From: Ralstonia sp. UNC404CL21Col
GTDB taxonomy: Bacteria; Pseudomonadota; Gammaproteobacteria; Burkholderiales; Burkholderiaceae
Direction: 5' to 3'
Assembly (NCBI RefSeq): GCF_000620465.1
Contig: NZ_JIBE01000004.1
Span: forward strand, 496,001-560,000
DNA: 64,000 nt
Shown here: positions 42,631-51,681 of the stretch, piece by piece
Position numbering within the stretch: the first letter of the stretch is position 1
How the letters are laid out: each line of letters opens with the position of its first letter
Program-made: the position numbers and the translations under genes
Notes under the pieces: generated by a model
What the model saw: the letters and a program-made list of their open reading frames with translations, nothing else
What the model was told of the DNA's origin: nothing
The model's database searches: none

Positions 42631-43647
42631 CTATGCGCTCTCGCGTTCGACCACGCTGAAGTCGATGCGCGAGCGCTTGGGCGCGCCCGTGGCCTCGCCA
42701 ACGCCGAGTGCATCGAGCAAGACCTCGCCCGTGCGCAGGCCGATGCCATAGGCATCGACGGAAATCGTCGTGATGGTCGGATGGCAGCACCACGCGACTT
42801 CAAAATTGCCGAAGCCCGCCACAGCGATGTCGCCGGGCACCGACAGGCCGCGCCGGTGGCATTCCATGATGGCGCCGAATGCGGACATGTCGCTCACGCA
42901 CATCACGGCATCGGTATCGGGCCACGCTTGCAGCAAAGCGGCCATCGCGGGGCCGCCGTGGCTCATCGTGATGGGCGATTCGCCCAGGCGGATCACACGC
43001 GGCTCGCCTAGGCCAAGCGCCTTGATTCCGCTGACGTATCCGCGCATGCGGTCGGTGCCGCGGCGGTCCAGTTCGCTGGCGCCGCACAGGAAGCCGATGC
43101 GCCGGTAGCCCCGTTTGTGCAGGTGATGCACCATCGCGAGCGACGCCTTGGCGTTCGAGAACCCGACCGCCCTGTCGATCGGGCGCTCAGGCAGATCCCA
43201 CATCTCGACGATCGGGATCCCGGCGCGCTCCAGCAGCGTGCGCGTGCCTGCACTGTGGTGGCGCCCGGTCAAGGCGATGCCACGCGGCTGATGGCGCAGC
43301 AGCGACTTCACCAGCGCCTCCTCCTGATCGAGGTGGTAGTCGGTATCACCCAGCAGCAGTTGCAGACCATGGGGCGCGAGCGCATCGCTGAGCCCGCGCA
43401 CGGTATCGGCAAAGTTGGAACTGGCCAGCGAAGGCACCAGGGCGGCGACGAATTCCGATCGGCCGCTGGACAGCATCCCGGCCGCGGCCGTGGCAACGTA
43501 GCCGAGCGCGTCGATGGCCTCTTGCACGCGCGCGCGGGTTTCGGGCGACACGCTGCCGCCTGCCAACACACGTGACACGGTCATCTTCGACACGCCGGCA
43601 ACGCGCGCAACATCGGCCATGCGAGGAGGAGTGGTGCCGGTGGTCAT
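42631..43647 (-). CDS. LacI-family regulator, GntR-like
   Basis: The 338-aa product has a LacI HTH (RMADVARVAGVSKMTVSRVL) and a periplasmic-binding-type effector domain (FVAALVPSLASSNFADTVRG). The HTH sequence is close to the gluconate-regulator branch, whose known operators match the palindrome upstream of xylD. It converges on xylD. It probably senses a pentonate or related acid. Confidence 0.9.
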   Translation of the reverse strand: MTTGTTPPRMADVARVAGVSKMTVSRVLAGGSVSPETRARVQEAIDALGYVATAAAGMLSSGRSEFVAALVPSLASSNFADTVRGLSDALAPHGLQLLLGDTDYHLDQEEALVKSLLRHQPRGIALTGRHHSAGTRTLLERAGIPIVEMWDLPERPIDRAVGFSNAKASLAMVHHLHKRGYRRIGFLCGASELDRRGTDRMRGYVSGIKALGLGEPRVIRLGESPITMSHGGPAMAALLQAWPDTDAVMCVSDMSAFGAIMECHRRGLSVPGDIAVAGFGNFEVAWCCHPTITTISVDAYGIGLRTGEVLLDALGVGEATGAPKRSRIDFSVVERESA

Positions 43648-43732
43648 GAGAAACGCCTACGCGCCAAAGGAAAGAGGAAAGAAAAAAGAGGAGTGGCGAT
43701 CATAGCGGAACCGGCCACGCAGCAGCCCGCCG

Positions 43733-44488
43733 CTATGCCTGCGCGAGCGCGCGGCCGATGCGGTCCGCCATGCCTGCAACACCGACGACGAGGCGCTTCT
43801 CCCGGCGGGCGTCCAATCTGCTGACAGGCACGCTGGAACTCACCGCAACGCGCTTTCCCAGCGGCGTCACACCCACGAACGCCGCAAAGCAGGCCAGCCC
43901 CGCCACCACCTCCTCGCGCTCCGTCGCAAGGCCTCGCACGCGAATGCGCTCAAGCTCATTGAGCAAATCGGCGCGGCGCGTGGTGGTGTGCTCCGTCATG
44001 GCGGCAAGACGCGCCGGCAGCAGCGCACACACCGCTTCGTCATCGAGGCTCGCCAGCAGCGCCTTGCCCAGCGCGCAGCAATGGGCCGGCAGGCGCAGGC
44101 CGACATCCGATACCAGGCGCACCGGCCGCGGCGCATCCTCCCGCGCGATATAGACGACCTCCGTGCCGTCGAGCACGGCGAGCTGCACGACTTCGTTGTG
44201 CGTGGCCACGAAAGCGGCGGATTCGCGCCGGAACGCTGCCAGCAGGCTGTCGTGACGGAAATAGGCGTTGCCCAGCTCAAACAACGTCAAGCCGATCAGG
44301 TAGCCGTCGCCCCGCTTCTCGATCCAGCGTCGCTTTTCGAGCGACTCCAGCAGCAGGTACAAGGTGCTTCTGGACATGCCCGTCGCCTCCGCCAACGCAG
44401 CCGGCCGCACGGGCGACGTCGCCGCACAGAGTATCTCCAGCACGTCATGAATGCGCTTGAGTGCTGGCACCTCATAGTCTGTCTTCAC
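43733..44488 (-). CDS. IclR-family regulator, divergent from xylX
   Basis: The 251-aa product has an N-terminal winged helix (ALKRIHDVLEILCAATSPVR, ALAEATGMSRSTLYLLLESL) and an IclR effector domain (LPAHCCALGKALLASLDDEA, LACFAAFVGVTPLGKRVAVS). The GTG start at 44488 has ACAGG upstream, while the longer reading is unsupported. It is divergent from xylX with a two-site operator between them. The likely ligand is an intermediate of the xylonate branch. Confidence 0.87.
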   Translation of the reverse strand: MKTDYEVPALKRIHDVLEILCAATSPVRPAALAEATGMSRSTLYLLLESLEKRRWIEKRGDGYLIGLTLFELGNAYFRHDSLLAAFRRESAAFVATHNEVVQLAVLDGTEVVYIAREDAPRPVRLVSDVGLRLPAHCCALGKALLASLDDEAVCALLPARLAAMTEHTTTRRADLLNELERIRVRGLATEREEVVAGLACFAAFVGVTPLGKRVAVSSSVPVSRLDARREKRLVVGVAGMADRIGRALAQA

Positions 44489-44522
44489 TGGAAACCTGTC
44501 CCGTTCATGAGTGGCTCGATTG

Positions 44523-44556
44523 TCCAACAGGTTGGAAATTGCGTCACAGCGTTGGA
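44523..44556. promoter_or_regulatory. Candidate IclR operator between the IclR gene and xylX
   Basis: TCCAAC-AG-GTTGGA (44523-44536) is a perfect 6-bp inverted repeat, followed by another GTTGGA half site at 44551-44556. The GTTGGA copies start exactly 20 bp apart, about two helical turns, so a dimer pair could bind on one face. Confidence 0.55.
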
Positions 44557-44627
44557 CACCCTGCATCGCCGTCTCTACGATCACGCGGGTTCCCTGGCAA
44601 CAGGGGTGTCCTACTCACGGAGTGCAC

Positions 44628-45812
44628 ATGACCGACATCGCCAACTATTTGCCGCACGATCTTGAGCATGCAACGCTCGTCGGTCGAGTGTGGCGCACAA
44701 CGGCCAACGGCGAGGGGCCATCCGTCGTGGTGGTACGCAACGGTGTCGTTTTCGATATCACGGAAGCCGTGCCGACCGTGTCGGATCTGTTCGAGCATCC
44801 TGACGCACTGGCCGTCGCCCGGCAGGCACCCGGGGAAGACCTGGGCCGCGTCGAAGCGCTGGTCGAACGTTCCATGGCCGCCGATCGTGCAAGCAACGCT
44901 CCCGCCCTGCTCGCCCCGAATGATCTGCAGGCGATCAAGGCCTGCGGCGTGACGTTCGCCGTCAGCCTGATCGAACGTGTGATCGAAGAACAGGCCGGCG
45001 GCGACCCCGCCAAGGCCCGCGACGTGCGCGAATCCATTGTCGGCGTGGTGGGCTCCGATCTCTCGAAGATCAAGCCCGGCTCCGATGCCGCCATGCGGCT
45101 CAAGGAAGAACTGCAGCGCCGCGGCGCGTGGTCGCAATACATGGAAGTCGGCATCGGCCCCGATGCAGAAGTGTTTTCCAAATCGCAGCCGATGTCGGCA
45201 GTCGGGTTCGGCGCCGACGTCGGGCTGCATCCGGCCTCACGGTGGAACAACCCGGAGCCGGAGATCGTGCTGGCTGTCAGCAGCGCCGGGCATGTCGTGG
45301 GAGCGGCGCTCGGCAACGACGTGAACCTGCGCGACATCGAGGGGCGCTCGGCGCTGCTGCTGGGCAAATGCAAGGACAACAACGGCTCCTGCGCCATCGG
45401 CCCGTTTGTGCGCCTGTTTGACGAGCACTTCACGATCGACACGATTCGCACGACGCAGGTATCGCTGCGTGTTGAGGGCACCGACGACGGCTTCGTGCTC
45501 GACGGCGTGAGCCATATGAGCGAGATCAGCCGTGACCCGCTCGACCTCGTCGCGCAAACCTGTGGGCCGCACCATCAGTATCCGGACGGCTTCATGCTGT
45601 TTCTCGGCACGATGTTCTCGCCGATCAAGGACCGCGACGCGCCGGGTGCCGGCTTCACGCACCACCTCGGCGACCGCGTGACGATCAGCGCCCCGCCCCT
45701 CGGCGCGCTGGTCAACACGGTGCGCCTGTCGACGGAGATCGCACCGTGGACGTTCGGTGTCCGCGCCCTGTATCGCAACCTGGCAGCGCGCGGGCTCTTC
45801 CGTCAGGATTGA
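44628..45812 (+). CDS. xylX: 2-keto-3-deoxy-D-xylonate dehydratase (FAH family)
   Basis: The 394-aa product follows Caulobacter XylX as I remember it: KACGVTFAVSLIERVIEEQA, RRGAWSQYMEVGIGPDAEVF, NNPEPEIVLAVSSAGHVVGA, GAALGNDVNLRDIEGRSALL and KDNNGSCAIGPFVRLFDEHF. The metal-binding acids of the fumarylacetoacetate hydrolase fold are in the PEPEIVL and NDVNLRDIEGR regions. It would convert 2-keto-3-deoxy-xylonate to 2-oxoglutarate semialdehyde. It converges with xylC, with the stops overlapping by 10 bp. ATG 44628 has GGAG upstream. Confidence 0.9.
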   Translation: MTDIANYLPHDLEHATLVGRVWRTTANGEGPSVVVVRNGVVFDITEAVPTVSDLFEHPDALAVARQAPGEDLGRVEALVERSMAADRASNAPALLAPNDLQAIKACGVTFAVSLIERVIEEQAGGDPAKARDVRESIVGVVGSDLSKIKPGSDAAMRLKEELQRRGAWSQYMEVGIGPDAEVFSKSQPMSAVGFGADVGLHPASRWNNPEPEIVLAVSSAGHVVGAALGNDVNLRDIEGRSALLLGKCKDNNGSCAIGPFVRLFDEHFTIDTIRTTQVSLRVEGTDDGFVLDGVSHMSEISRDPLDLVAQTCGPHHQYPDGFMLFLGTMFSPIKDRDAPGAGFTHHLGDRVTISAPPLGALVNTVRLSTEIAPWTFGVRALYRNLAARGLFRQD

Positions 45813-46708
45813 TCGGACGTCGCTGCGGAAACGTCCACGGCACATTCCGTGGATGGGAGCCCCTTGACCGGCGCGCGAAACATAAACAAGCCGCCCGCAA
45901 GCGGCTCCTTCTGCAACGCCTCTTCCGTCAGGCCCTTTCGTGCGGTGGTTGCATAGACGGTCTGCAAATCATCGCCGCCGAACGCGAGCTTGGTGATGTT
46001 GGAACACGGAAAGGCGACGCGCCCGACGCTTCGGCCGTCGGGTGAGAACCGCTCGATCCGGCCTCCGCCAAACAACGCGATCCACACACACCCGTCTTCA
46101 TCGACAGCCATGCCGTCGGGGTAACCGGTGCCGTCGATGGCGGTGAAGACGCGCTTGTGTTGCAGGCAGCCGTCGTCACCGAGGTCGAAGGCATAAACCA
46201 CGCGCTGCAAGGTATCGGTGTGATACAGCGTGCGGCCGTCCGGGCTCGCGGTCGGGCCGTTCGTGATGACGTAGCCCGAATCGCGCACGCTCAACCGGCC
46301 ATCCCGACCGACGCGGTAGAGCTGCCCGCTCGCCTCGCGCTCCGCATCGTCCATCGAGCCGAACCACAGCGCCCCGGTGCGATCGACATAGCCGTCGTTC
46401 AGGCGGTTTCCCGGCCGATCGGTCTCTACGGGCAGCATGCGGCTGAAGGTACCGCTTGCGAAATCGAACCGGTAGAGACCGCCCTGCACGCCGCAGACCC
46501 AACTGCCGTCAACGCCGGGCAGCGCAAAGCCGATCTGGCCGGGCGCGACCCAGCTGCGGCGCACATCGGTATCCGGGTCATAGCGATAGAGCCGCCGGCC
46601 CTTGATGTCGACAAAGACCACGCAGCGCGATGCGGCGTGCCACACCGCGCCTTCCCCCAGCGTGGCACCGACGCGCCAGACGCATTCCGGAATGATGGGC
46701 GCCATCAT
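45803..46708 (-). CDS. xylC: D-xylonolactonase (SMP-30 family)
   Basis: The 301-aa six-bladed beta-propeller lactonase has TLGEGAVWHAASRCVVFVDI, with the metal-ligand Glu, GNRLNDGYVDRTGALWFGSM, YVITNGPTASPDGRTLYHTD and YPDGMAVDEDGCVWIALFGG. It hydrolyses the lactone made by XylB. It overlaps the dehydrogenase gene by ATGA; starts at 46708 and 46705 are both Met. It is the last gene of the xylFGHBC unit. Confidence 0.88.
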   Translation of the reverse strand: MMAPIIPECVWRVGATLGEGAVWHAASRCVVFVDIKGRRLYRYDPDTDVRRSWVAPGQIGFALPGVDGSWVCGVQGGLYRFDFASGTFSRMLPVETDRPGNRLNDGYVDRTGALWFGSMDDAEREASGQLYRVGRDGRLSVRDSGYVITNGPTASPDGRTLYHTDTLQRVVYAFDLGDDGCLQHKRVFTAIDGTGYPDGMAVDEDGCVWIALFGGGRIERFSPDGRSVGRVAFPCSNITKLAFGGDDLQTVYATTARKGLTEEALQKEPLAGGLFMFRAPVKGLPSTECAVDVSAATSDQS

Positions 46709-47472
46709 CCGCCGTACCACCCGCCATCGACGAAGTACTCCCGCGCCGTGCAGCGGGCAGCGTCGTCCGATGCAAGAAACAACGCCATGCGCGCCACGTG
46801 TTCCGGCTCGACGCGTTCATGCAGGCATTGCTCGCCCAGCAGCTTGGCTTCGCTTTCGGGGGATTGCCAGAGCGCCATCTGACGCGGCGTGCGCACCGCG
46901 CCGGGCACGATGCAATTGACGCGAATGCCGAACCCGCCAAGATCGCGCGCCAGGCCGCGCGTCAGGCCTTCAATGCCGGCCTTGGCCGTCATGTAGATGG
47001 CGAGGTCCGGCTGGGCCAGGTGCCACGAAATCGACCCGAGGTTCAGGATCACGCCGCGCCCTTGCTTCTTCATGCTGGGCAACACGGCTTGCGCGCAGAA
47101 GAACTGATGGCGCAGGTTCACCTCGATGCGGTTGTCCCAATACGCCGGCGTCACGGTTCCGATCTGATGGCGGTCATCGTTCGCTGCGTTGTTGATCAGG
47201 ACGTCGATGGGACCGGCGTCGGCCTCGATGTCCGCGAACGTGGCGTTGAGCGCGTCGATATCGCGCAAGTCGCAGTGGCGGAAGACCGGCGGATGCACGC
47301 ATTCGCCCAGCGATGTCGCCAGCGCTTCGGAGTCAGCCCGCGCGATATCCAGAAACGTCACGCGCGCCCCCTGTTTGGCAAAGCCTTCAACGATGGCCGC
47401 ACCAATGCCGCTTCCCCCGCCGGTAATCACAACGTTCTTGTTAACGAGGCTCGGATAAATCGCATAAGACAT
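46705..47472 (-). CDS. xylB: D-xylose 1-dehydrogenase (SDR)
   Basis: The 255-aa short-chain dehydrogenase matches Caulobacter XylB in remembered detail: AIYPSLVNKNVVITGGGSGI, LINNAANDDRHQIGTVTPAY, NLRHQFFCAQAVLPSMKKQG, GSISWHLAQPDLAIY and YFVDGGW. The catalytic Ser-Tyr-Lys set is in SISWHL and YMTAK. It oxidises D-xylose with NAD to xylonolactone. Start MSYAIYP at 47472 has AGGA upstream. It is 47 bp behind xylH. Confidence 0.92.
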   Translation of the reverse strand: MSYAIYPSLVNKNVVITGGGSGIGAAIVEGFAKQGARVTFLDIARADSEALATSLGECVHPPVFRHCDLRDIDALNATFADIEADAGPIDVLINNAANDDRHQIGTVTPAYWDNRIEVNLRHQFFCAQAVLPSMKKQGRGVILNLGSISWHLAQPDLAIYMTAKAGIEGLTRGLARDLGGFGIRVNCIVPGAVRTPRQMALWQSPESEAKLLGEQCLHERVEPEHVARMALFLASDDAARCTAREYFVDGGWYGG

Positions 47473-47518
47473 AGGAGATTCCTGTGACAGCAAAGGAGAT
47501 AAAACGTGTAGCGCAGCC

Positions 47519-48721
47519 TCAGCGGCGGACGGAGCGCGAGATGACATCGACCCAGACGGCCAGCACGAGAATCCCGCCCTTGACGATCATCTGCCAGTAG
47601 GCGTCGACGTCGAGCATCGACATGCCGTTGTCGAGGCTGGCCATGACGAGCGCACCGACCAGCGCGCCGTACACGGTGCCTGCGCCGCCGCGCATGGACG
47701 TGCCGCCGATGAAGCACGCCGCAATGGCATCCAGCTCGCCCATGGTTCCGGCGGAGGGCGAACCGGCAGCAAGACGCGCCGTATTCACGATGCCGGCAAA
47801 CGCGCACATCAGCCCCATGAGCCCGAAGATGGCCAGCTTCACGCGATCGGTGTTGATGCCCGACAGGCGCGTGGCCTCAAGGTTTGACCCCACGGAGTAG
47901 ATACGGCGGCCGAACACCGTCTGGCTGGCGATCCAGGAAAAAATACCCAGCAACGCCAGAACGAGGAGAACCGGCACCGGGATGCCGCCATAGCTGTTGA
48001 GCGTGGCGACAAAGGCGACGATGACCGCGCCCGCCACAACAAGCTTGGCGACGTCCTGCCAAAGCGGCGCAACATCGAGTTCATAACGGCGATGCTCACG
48101 CCGCTGCCGGATCACCACGAAGATCAACAGGCAGAAGATCAGCACCGCCATCAGGTCGCCCACGCGGCGCGGCAGGTAGCCCTGGCCGATCAGCACGAAG
48201 CTGTCCGACACCGGCGCAATCGTCGAGCCATGCGTCAGGCCGAGCAGGATGCCGCGATACGCGAGCATGCCGCCCAGGCCGACAATGAAGGACGGCACGC
48301 CCCGGTAGGTCGACCACCATCCGTTGAACAGGCCCATGCCCACGCCGAGCAGCAGCACCACGGGCACCGTCGCCGTGATCGGCCAGCCCAATCCTTGATC
48401 CAGAATGGCCGCCACGCCGCCGAGCAAGCCAAGCAGCGAACCGACCGAAAGATCGATCTCGCCCGCGATGATGACGAACACCATCCCGCAGGCCAGCATC
48501 CCCGTGATCGACATCTGGCGCAGCAGGTTGGACAGATTGCGCGGCGAGGTGAATGCGCCGTTGGTCAGCATCGAAAAGAACAGCCAGATCGCGGCCACGG
48601 CGATCAGCAACGCCAGGATCTTGTAGCGTGCGAACAGTTGCCTCAGGCGCTGGCTTGCCTTGAACGTATTGCGCGAATCGGCGACCCTGCCGGCGGCTTG
48701 TGGGCTGGTTTGAGAAGTCAT
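47519..48721 (-). CDS. xylH: D-xylose ABC transporter permease
   Basis: The 400-aa polytopic permease has [20 protein letters not shown] and [20 protein letters not shown], the conserved loops of the XylH branch. Length is close to E. coli XylH (393 aa). Its start overlaps the xylG stop by ATGA. Confidence 0.92.
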   Translation of the reverse strand: MTSQTSPQAAGRVADSRNTFKASQRLRQLFARYKILALLIAVAAIWLFFSMLTNGAFTSPRNLSNLLRQMSITGMLACGMVFVIIAGEIDLSVGSLLGLLGGVAAILDQGLGWPITATVPVVLLLGVGMGLFNGWWSTYRGVPSFIVGLGGMLAYRGILLGLTHGSTIAPVSDSFVLIGQGYLPRRVGDLMAVLIFCLLIFVVIRQRREHRRYELDVAPLWQDVAKLVVAGAVIVAFVATLNSYGGIPVPVLLVLALLGIFSWIASQTVFGRRIYSVGSNLEATRLSGINTDRVKLAIFGLMGLMCAFAGIVNTARLAAGSPSAGTMGELDAIAACFIGGTSMRGGAGTVYGALVGALVMASLDNGMSMLDVDAYWQMIVKGGILVLAVWVDVISRSVRR

Positions 48722-50301
48722 GCGTGACCTGCCTGATGGAGAGTGGGTGCGTGCCCGGGTGTGTGCCTGGGTGTGTGCCGGACTGGCTGAATGGCGGCGG
48801 TCAGAATGTGTTCCTGTGTCAGTCCGTCGTTCACGAAATCGCCGCGCAGTTCACCCTCGCCGATCACGAGCACGCGGTCCGAAATGCCAAGCACTTCGGG
48901 CAACTCCGACGAAATCACGATGATGGCCATGCCACGCTTAGCGAGATCGCCGATCAGCTTGTAGATCTCGTATTTGGCGCCGACGTCCACGCCGCGGGTC
49001 GGCTCATCCAGAATCAGGACGCGCGGCTCCGTGAGCAACATTCGGGTGAGGACCGCCTTCTGCTGATTGCCGCCCGACAGGCTGGCAATGGGAAGCATCG
49101 GATGCGCGGCACGCACGGCGAGCCGCCGCATCTCCTTGCGGATCGTGTCGAGTTCGGCCGCGCCGTCGATGCGACCGAGACGCGCGAACCGCTGAAGGAC
49201 GGCCAGCGTGATGTTGTGCCCGACGCTCATCAGCGAGACGATGCCGTGACGTTTGCGGTCTTCCGGCACCATGGCGATCCCCGCACGAATGGCATCGAGC
49301 GGCGCGCGGATTTTCAACGGCTTTCCGTCCAGGACGAGGTCCGCCTCACTGGCACCTTCATACGCGCCAAACACGGCCTGCATCAGCTCGGTGCGCCCCG
49401 CACCGACCAGCCCCGCCACGCCGAGGATTTCGCCGCGCCGCACCGCGAAGGACACGCCGTCGACCCGCTTGCGCGCCGGGTTGTTGACGTCGTAGCACGT
49501 CACGTTGCGCGCCTCGAACACCACCTCGCCAATGGGATGCGGTTCACGTGGGAACAGCTGCGTAATTTCGCGCCCGACCATGTGCGCGATGATGCGGTCC
49601 GTGGTGAGCGCATCCATCGGCGCGGTGGCCACATGGCGGCCGTCGCGGATGACGGTGACCGTGTCGCATACCGCCTCCACCTCATCGAGCTTGTGCGAGA
49701 TGTAGACGCACGCAATGCCGCGCGCTTTCAGGTCGCGCACGATGTCGAGCAGGATGCGCGTCTCCGCCGCCGTGAGCGATGACGACGGCTCATCCAGGAT
49801 CAGCAGCTTGGCGCGCTTGTTCAGCGCCTTGGCGATTTCAATCAACTGCTGGTGCCCGCCGCCGTAGTGCATCACGGGCAGCGCCACGTTGATGCCCTGG
49901 ATGTTCAGGTCACGCAGCAGCTTGTCTGCGCCCTGGTACATGGCCGCGTAGTTCATACGACCGCCTGGCAGCGTGATTTCGTTGCCGAGGTAGATGTTCT
50001 CGGCCACCGACAATTCCGGCACCAGCATCAGTTCCTGATGGATGATGACGATGCCGGCGCGCTCGGTGTCGCGAATACCGCTCGCGTGCAGCGGCCGCCC
50101 CTCCCAGAGGATTTCGCCATCCCAGGTGCCGCTCGGGTAGACACCCGAAAGCACCTTCATGAGCGTCGACTTTCCGGCGCCGTTCTCGCCGCACAGGCCA
50201 ACACACTCGCCCGGCTTCACGACCAGGTTGATACCGTCCAGCGCCTTCACACCGTCGAACGTCTTGACGATGCCGCGCATCTGCAACAAAGGTTCAGACA
50301 T
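48718..50301 (-). CDS. xylG: D-xylose ABC transporter ATPase
   Basis: The 527-aa product has two ABC domains. The first carries GENGAGKST and [15 protein letters not shown]; the second has the degenerate [26 protein letters not shown] and [18 protein letters not shown]. coli XylG is about 513 aa; the extra length is a His/Pro-rich tail ([20 protein letters not shown]) encoded by a 12-bp tandem repeat. Start MSEPLLQM is at 50301. Confidence 0.93.
   Translation of the reverse strand: MSEPLLQMRGIVKTFDGVKALDGINLVVKPGECVGLCGENGAGKSTLMKVLSGVYPSGTWDGEILWEGRPLHASGIRDTERAGIVIIHQELMLVPELSVAENIYLGNEITLPGGRMNYAAMYQGADKLLRDLNIQGINVALPVMHYGGGHQQLIEIAKALNKRAKLLILDEPSSSLTAAETRILLDIVRDLKARGIACVYISHKLDEVEAVCDTVTVIRDGRHVATAPMDALTTDRIIAHMVGREITQLFPREPHPIGEVVFEARNVTCYDVNNPARKRVDGVSFAVRRGEILGVAGLVGAGRTELMQAVFGAYEGASEADLVLDGKPLKIRAPLDAIRAGIAMVPEDRKRHGIVSLMSVGHNITLAVLQRFARLGRIDGAAELDTIRKEMRRLAVRAAHPMLPIASLSGGNQQKAVLTRMLLTEPRVLILDEPTRGVDVGAKYEIYKLIGDLAKRGMAIIVISSELPEVLGISDRVLVIGEGELRGDFVNDGLTQEHILTAAIQPVRHTPRHTPGHAPTLHQAGHA
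48745..48780 (-). repeat. Three 12-bp tandem units in the xylG 3' end
   Basis: Three units of GGGTGxGTGCCx (plus-strand reading) at 48745, 48757 and 48769 encode repeated RHTP-like tetrapeptides in the XylG tail. The unit length keeps the frame, so copy number may vary without frameshift. Confidence 0.7.
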
Positions 50302-50382
50302 GCCCCGTCCTTGAGGTACGAACGCGGCCGGCGATGCAGCGTTGGCGCATCGCCGGCACAAAGCGGTCCTGACTGCGGGACC

Positions 50383-51411
50383 TTACTGGCCGCCGATCTG
50401 CGCCTGCGTGTAGAAGCCGTCTTTCACCACCAGGTTGACGTTGTCCTTCGTGAGCTGGGTGGGCTGCAACAGCACCGTGTCGACCTTCTTCTTGCCGTTG
50501 TCGTACTGCGCGTTGTACTTCGGCTTGTCACCCTTGGCGAGCGCCACCGAAAGCTGCGCGGCCTCGGTGGCAATCAGCTTGAGCGGCTTGTAGACCGTCA
50601 TCGTCTGCGTGCCGGCAATCACACGTTTGACGGCGGCAAGGTCGGCATCCTGCCCCGACACCGGCACCTTGCCGGCCAGCTTCTGCGCAGCCAGCGCCTG
50701 GATTGCGCCACCGGCCGTGCCGTCGTTGGAGGCGACCACGGCATCGATCTTGTTGTTGTTCGCCGTCAGCGCGTTTTCAACGATACCCAGCGCCGCAGAA
50801 GCGCTCCACTCCGGCACCCATTGCGAGCCGACGACCTTGATGTCGCCGCGGTCGATGGCCGGCTGCAGCACCTTCAACTGGCCCTGCCGCAGCATCTTCG
50901 CGTTGTTGTCCGTGGGCGCGCCGCCCAGCAGGAAGTAATTGCCCTTCGGGCGCACGTTGTAGACGCCCTGCGCTTGCAGCTCGCCCACCTTCTCGTTGTC
51001 GAACGAAATGTAGGCATCAACGTCGGCATCGAGAATCAGGCGGTCATACGACACCACCTTGATGCCGGCCTTCTTGGCTTCGGCCACCACGTTGGTGAGC
51101 GCCTTGGAGTTGAACGGCACGATGACGATCACGTCGACACCGCGCGAGATCAGGTTCTCAATCTGCGAGATCTGGCGTTGCTCGCTGGCGTCCGCCGATT
51201 GCACCGACACCTTGGCACCCAGCTTTTCCGCCGCTGCGACAAAGTAATCGCGGTCGCGCGACCAGCGCTCCACGCGCAGGTCGTCGATACAGAAGCCAAT
51301 TTCCGGATGCGCCTTGCTCGCGTGCGCCAGCGGCGCGGCCATCGACAGGCTGGCGAGCACTGCACCGCAAAAGGCGGCCCTCAGAACACAACGGCGTTGG
51401 TTCGATTTCAT
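50383..51411 (-). CDS. xylF: D-xylose-binding periplasmic protein
   Basis: The 342-aa exported protein has a signal peptide ending near PLAHASKAH. It follows XylF in IGFCIDDLRVERWSRDRDYF, NEKVGELQAQGVYNVRPKGN and NAKMLRQGQLKVLQP. It binds D-xylose for the XylGH importer. It is the first gene of xylFGHBC, and the 270-bp region upstream is shared with divergent xylR. Confidence 0.93.
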   Translation of the reverse strand: MKSNQRRCVLRAAFCGAVLASLSMAAPLAHASKAHPEIGFCIDDLRVERWSRDRDYFVAAAEKLGAKVSVQSADASEQRQISQIENLISRGVDVIVIVPFNSKALTNVVAEAKKAGIKVVSYDRLILDADVDAYISFDNEKVGELQAQGVYNVRPKGNYFLLGGAPTDNNAKMLRQGQLKVLQPAIDRGDIKVVGSQWVPEWSASAALGIVENALTANNNKIDAVVASNDGTAGGAIQALAAQKLAGKVPVSGQDADLAAVKRVIAGTQTMTVYKPLKLIATEAAQLSVALAKGDKPKYNAQYDNGKKKVDTVLLQPTQLTKDNVNLVVKDGFYTQAQIGGQ

Positions 51412-51522
51412 GTCTCACTCCATCTTCTTTTGTTGGTGGGTACCGACGTGGCGTCTGCTGCGCCGCAATAGATTTCGGCCGGCTCGACGGCAGTCGCATG
51501 GTGCATGCGCCGCCTTGGCACC

Positions 51523-51540
51523 GGCAATTACGAAATTGCC
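51523..51540. promoter_or_regulatory. Candidate XylR operator in the xylF-xylR gap
   Basis: GGCAATT (51523-51529) and AATTGCC (51534-51540) form a perfect inverted repeat with spacer ACGA in the 270-bp xylF-xylR region. Its position suits the divergent promoters. AraC-type regulators often use direct repeats, so this could belong to another factor. Confidence 0.45.
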
Positions 51541-51681
51541 CAACCGCCCTAACATTTCTTGCCACCCGGCGGGCATCGTCTGACAGCGCCGCATGCAGCC
51601 CATAGAATGTGCGGGCGAGCGGCACGCCCCAGCACCGCCGCCGTATGGCAAACCCCCGCCACCGCGAGCGCCCAATAGCCC

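Noticed and set aside
49852-51471. 539-aa plus-strand frame across xylG and xylF
   Set aside because: It is antisense to xylF and xylG, without domain signatures and with shadow-frame composition.
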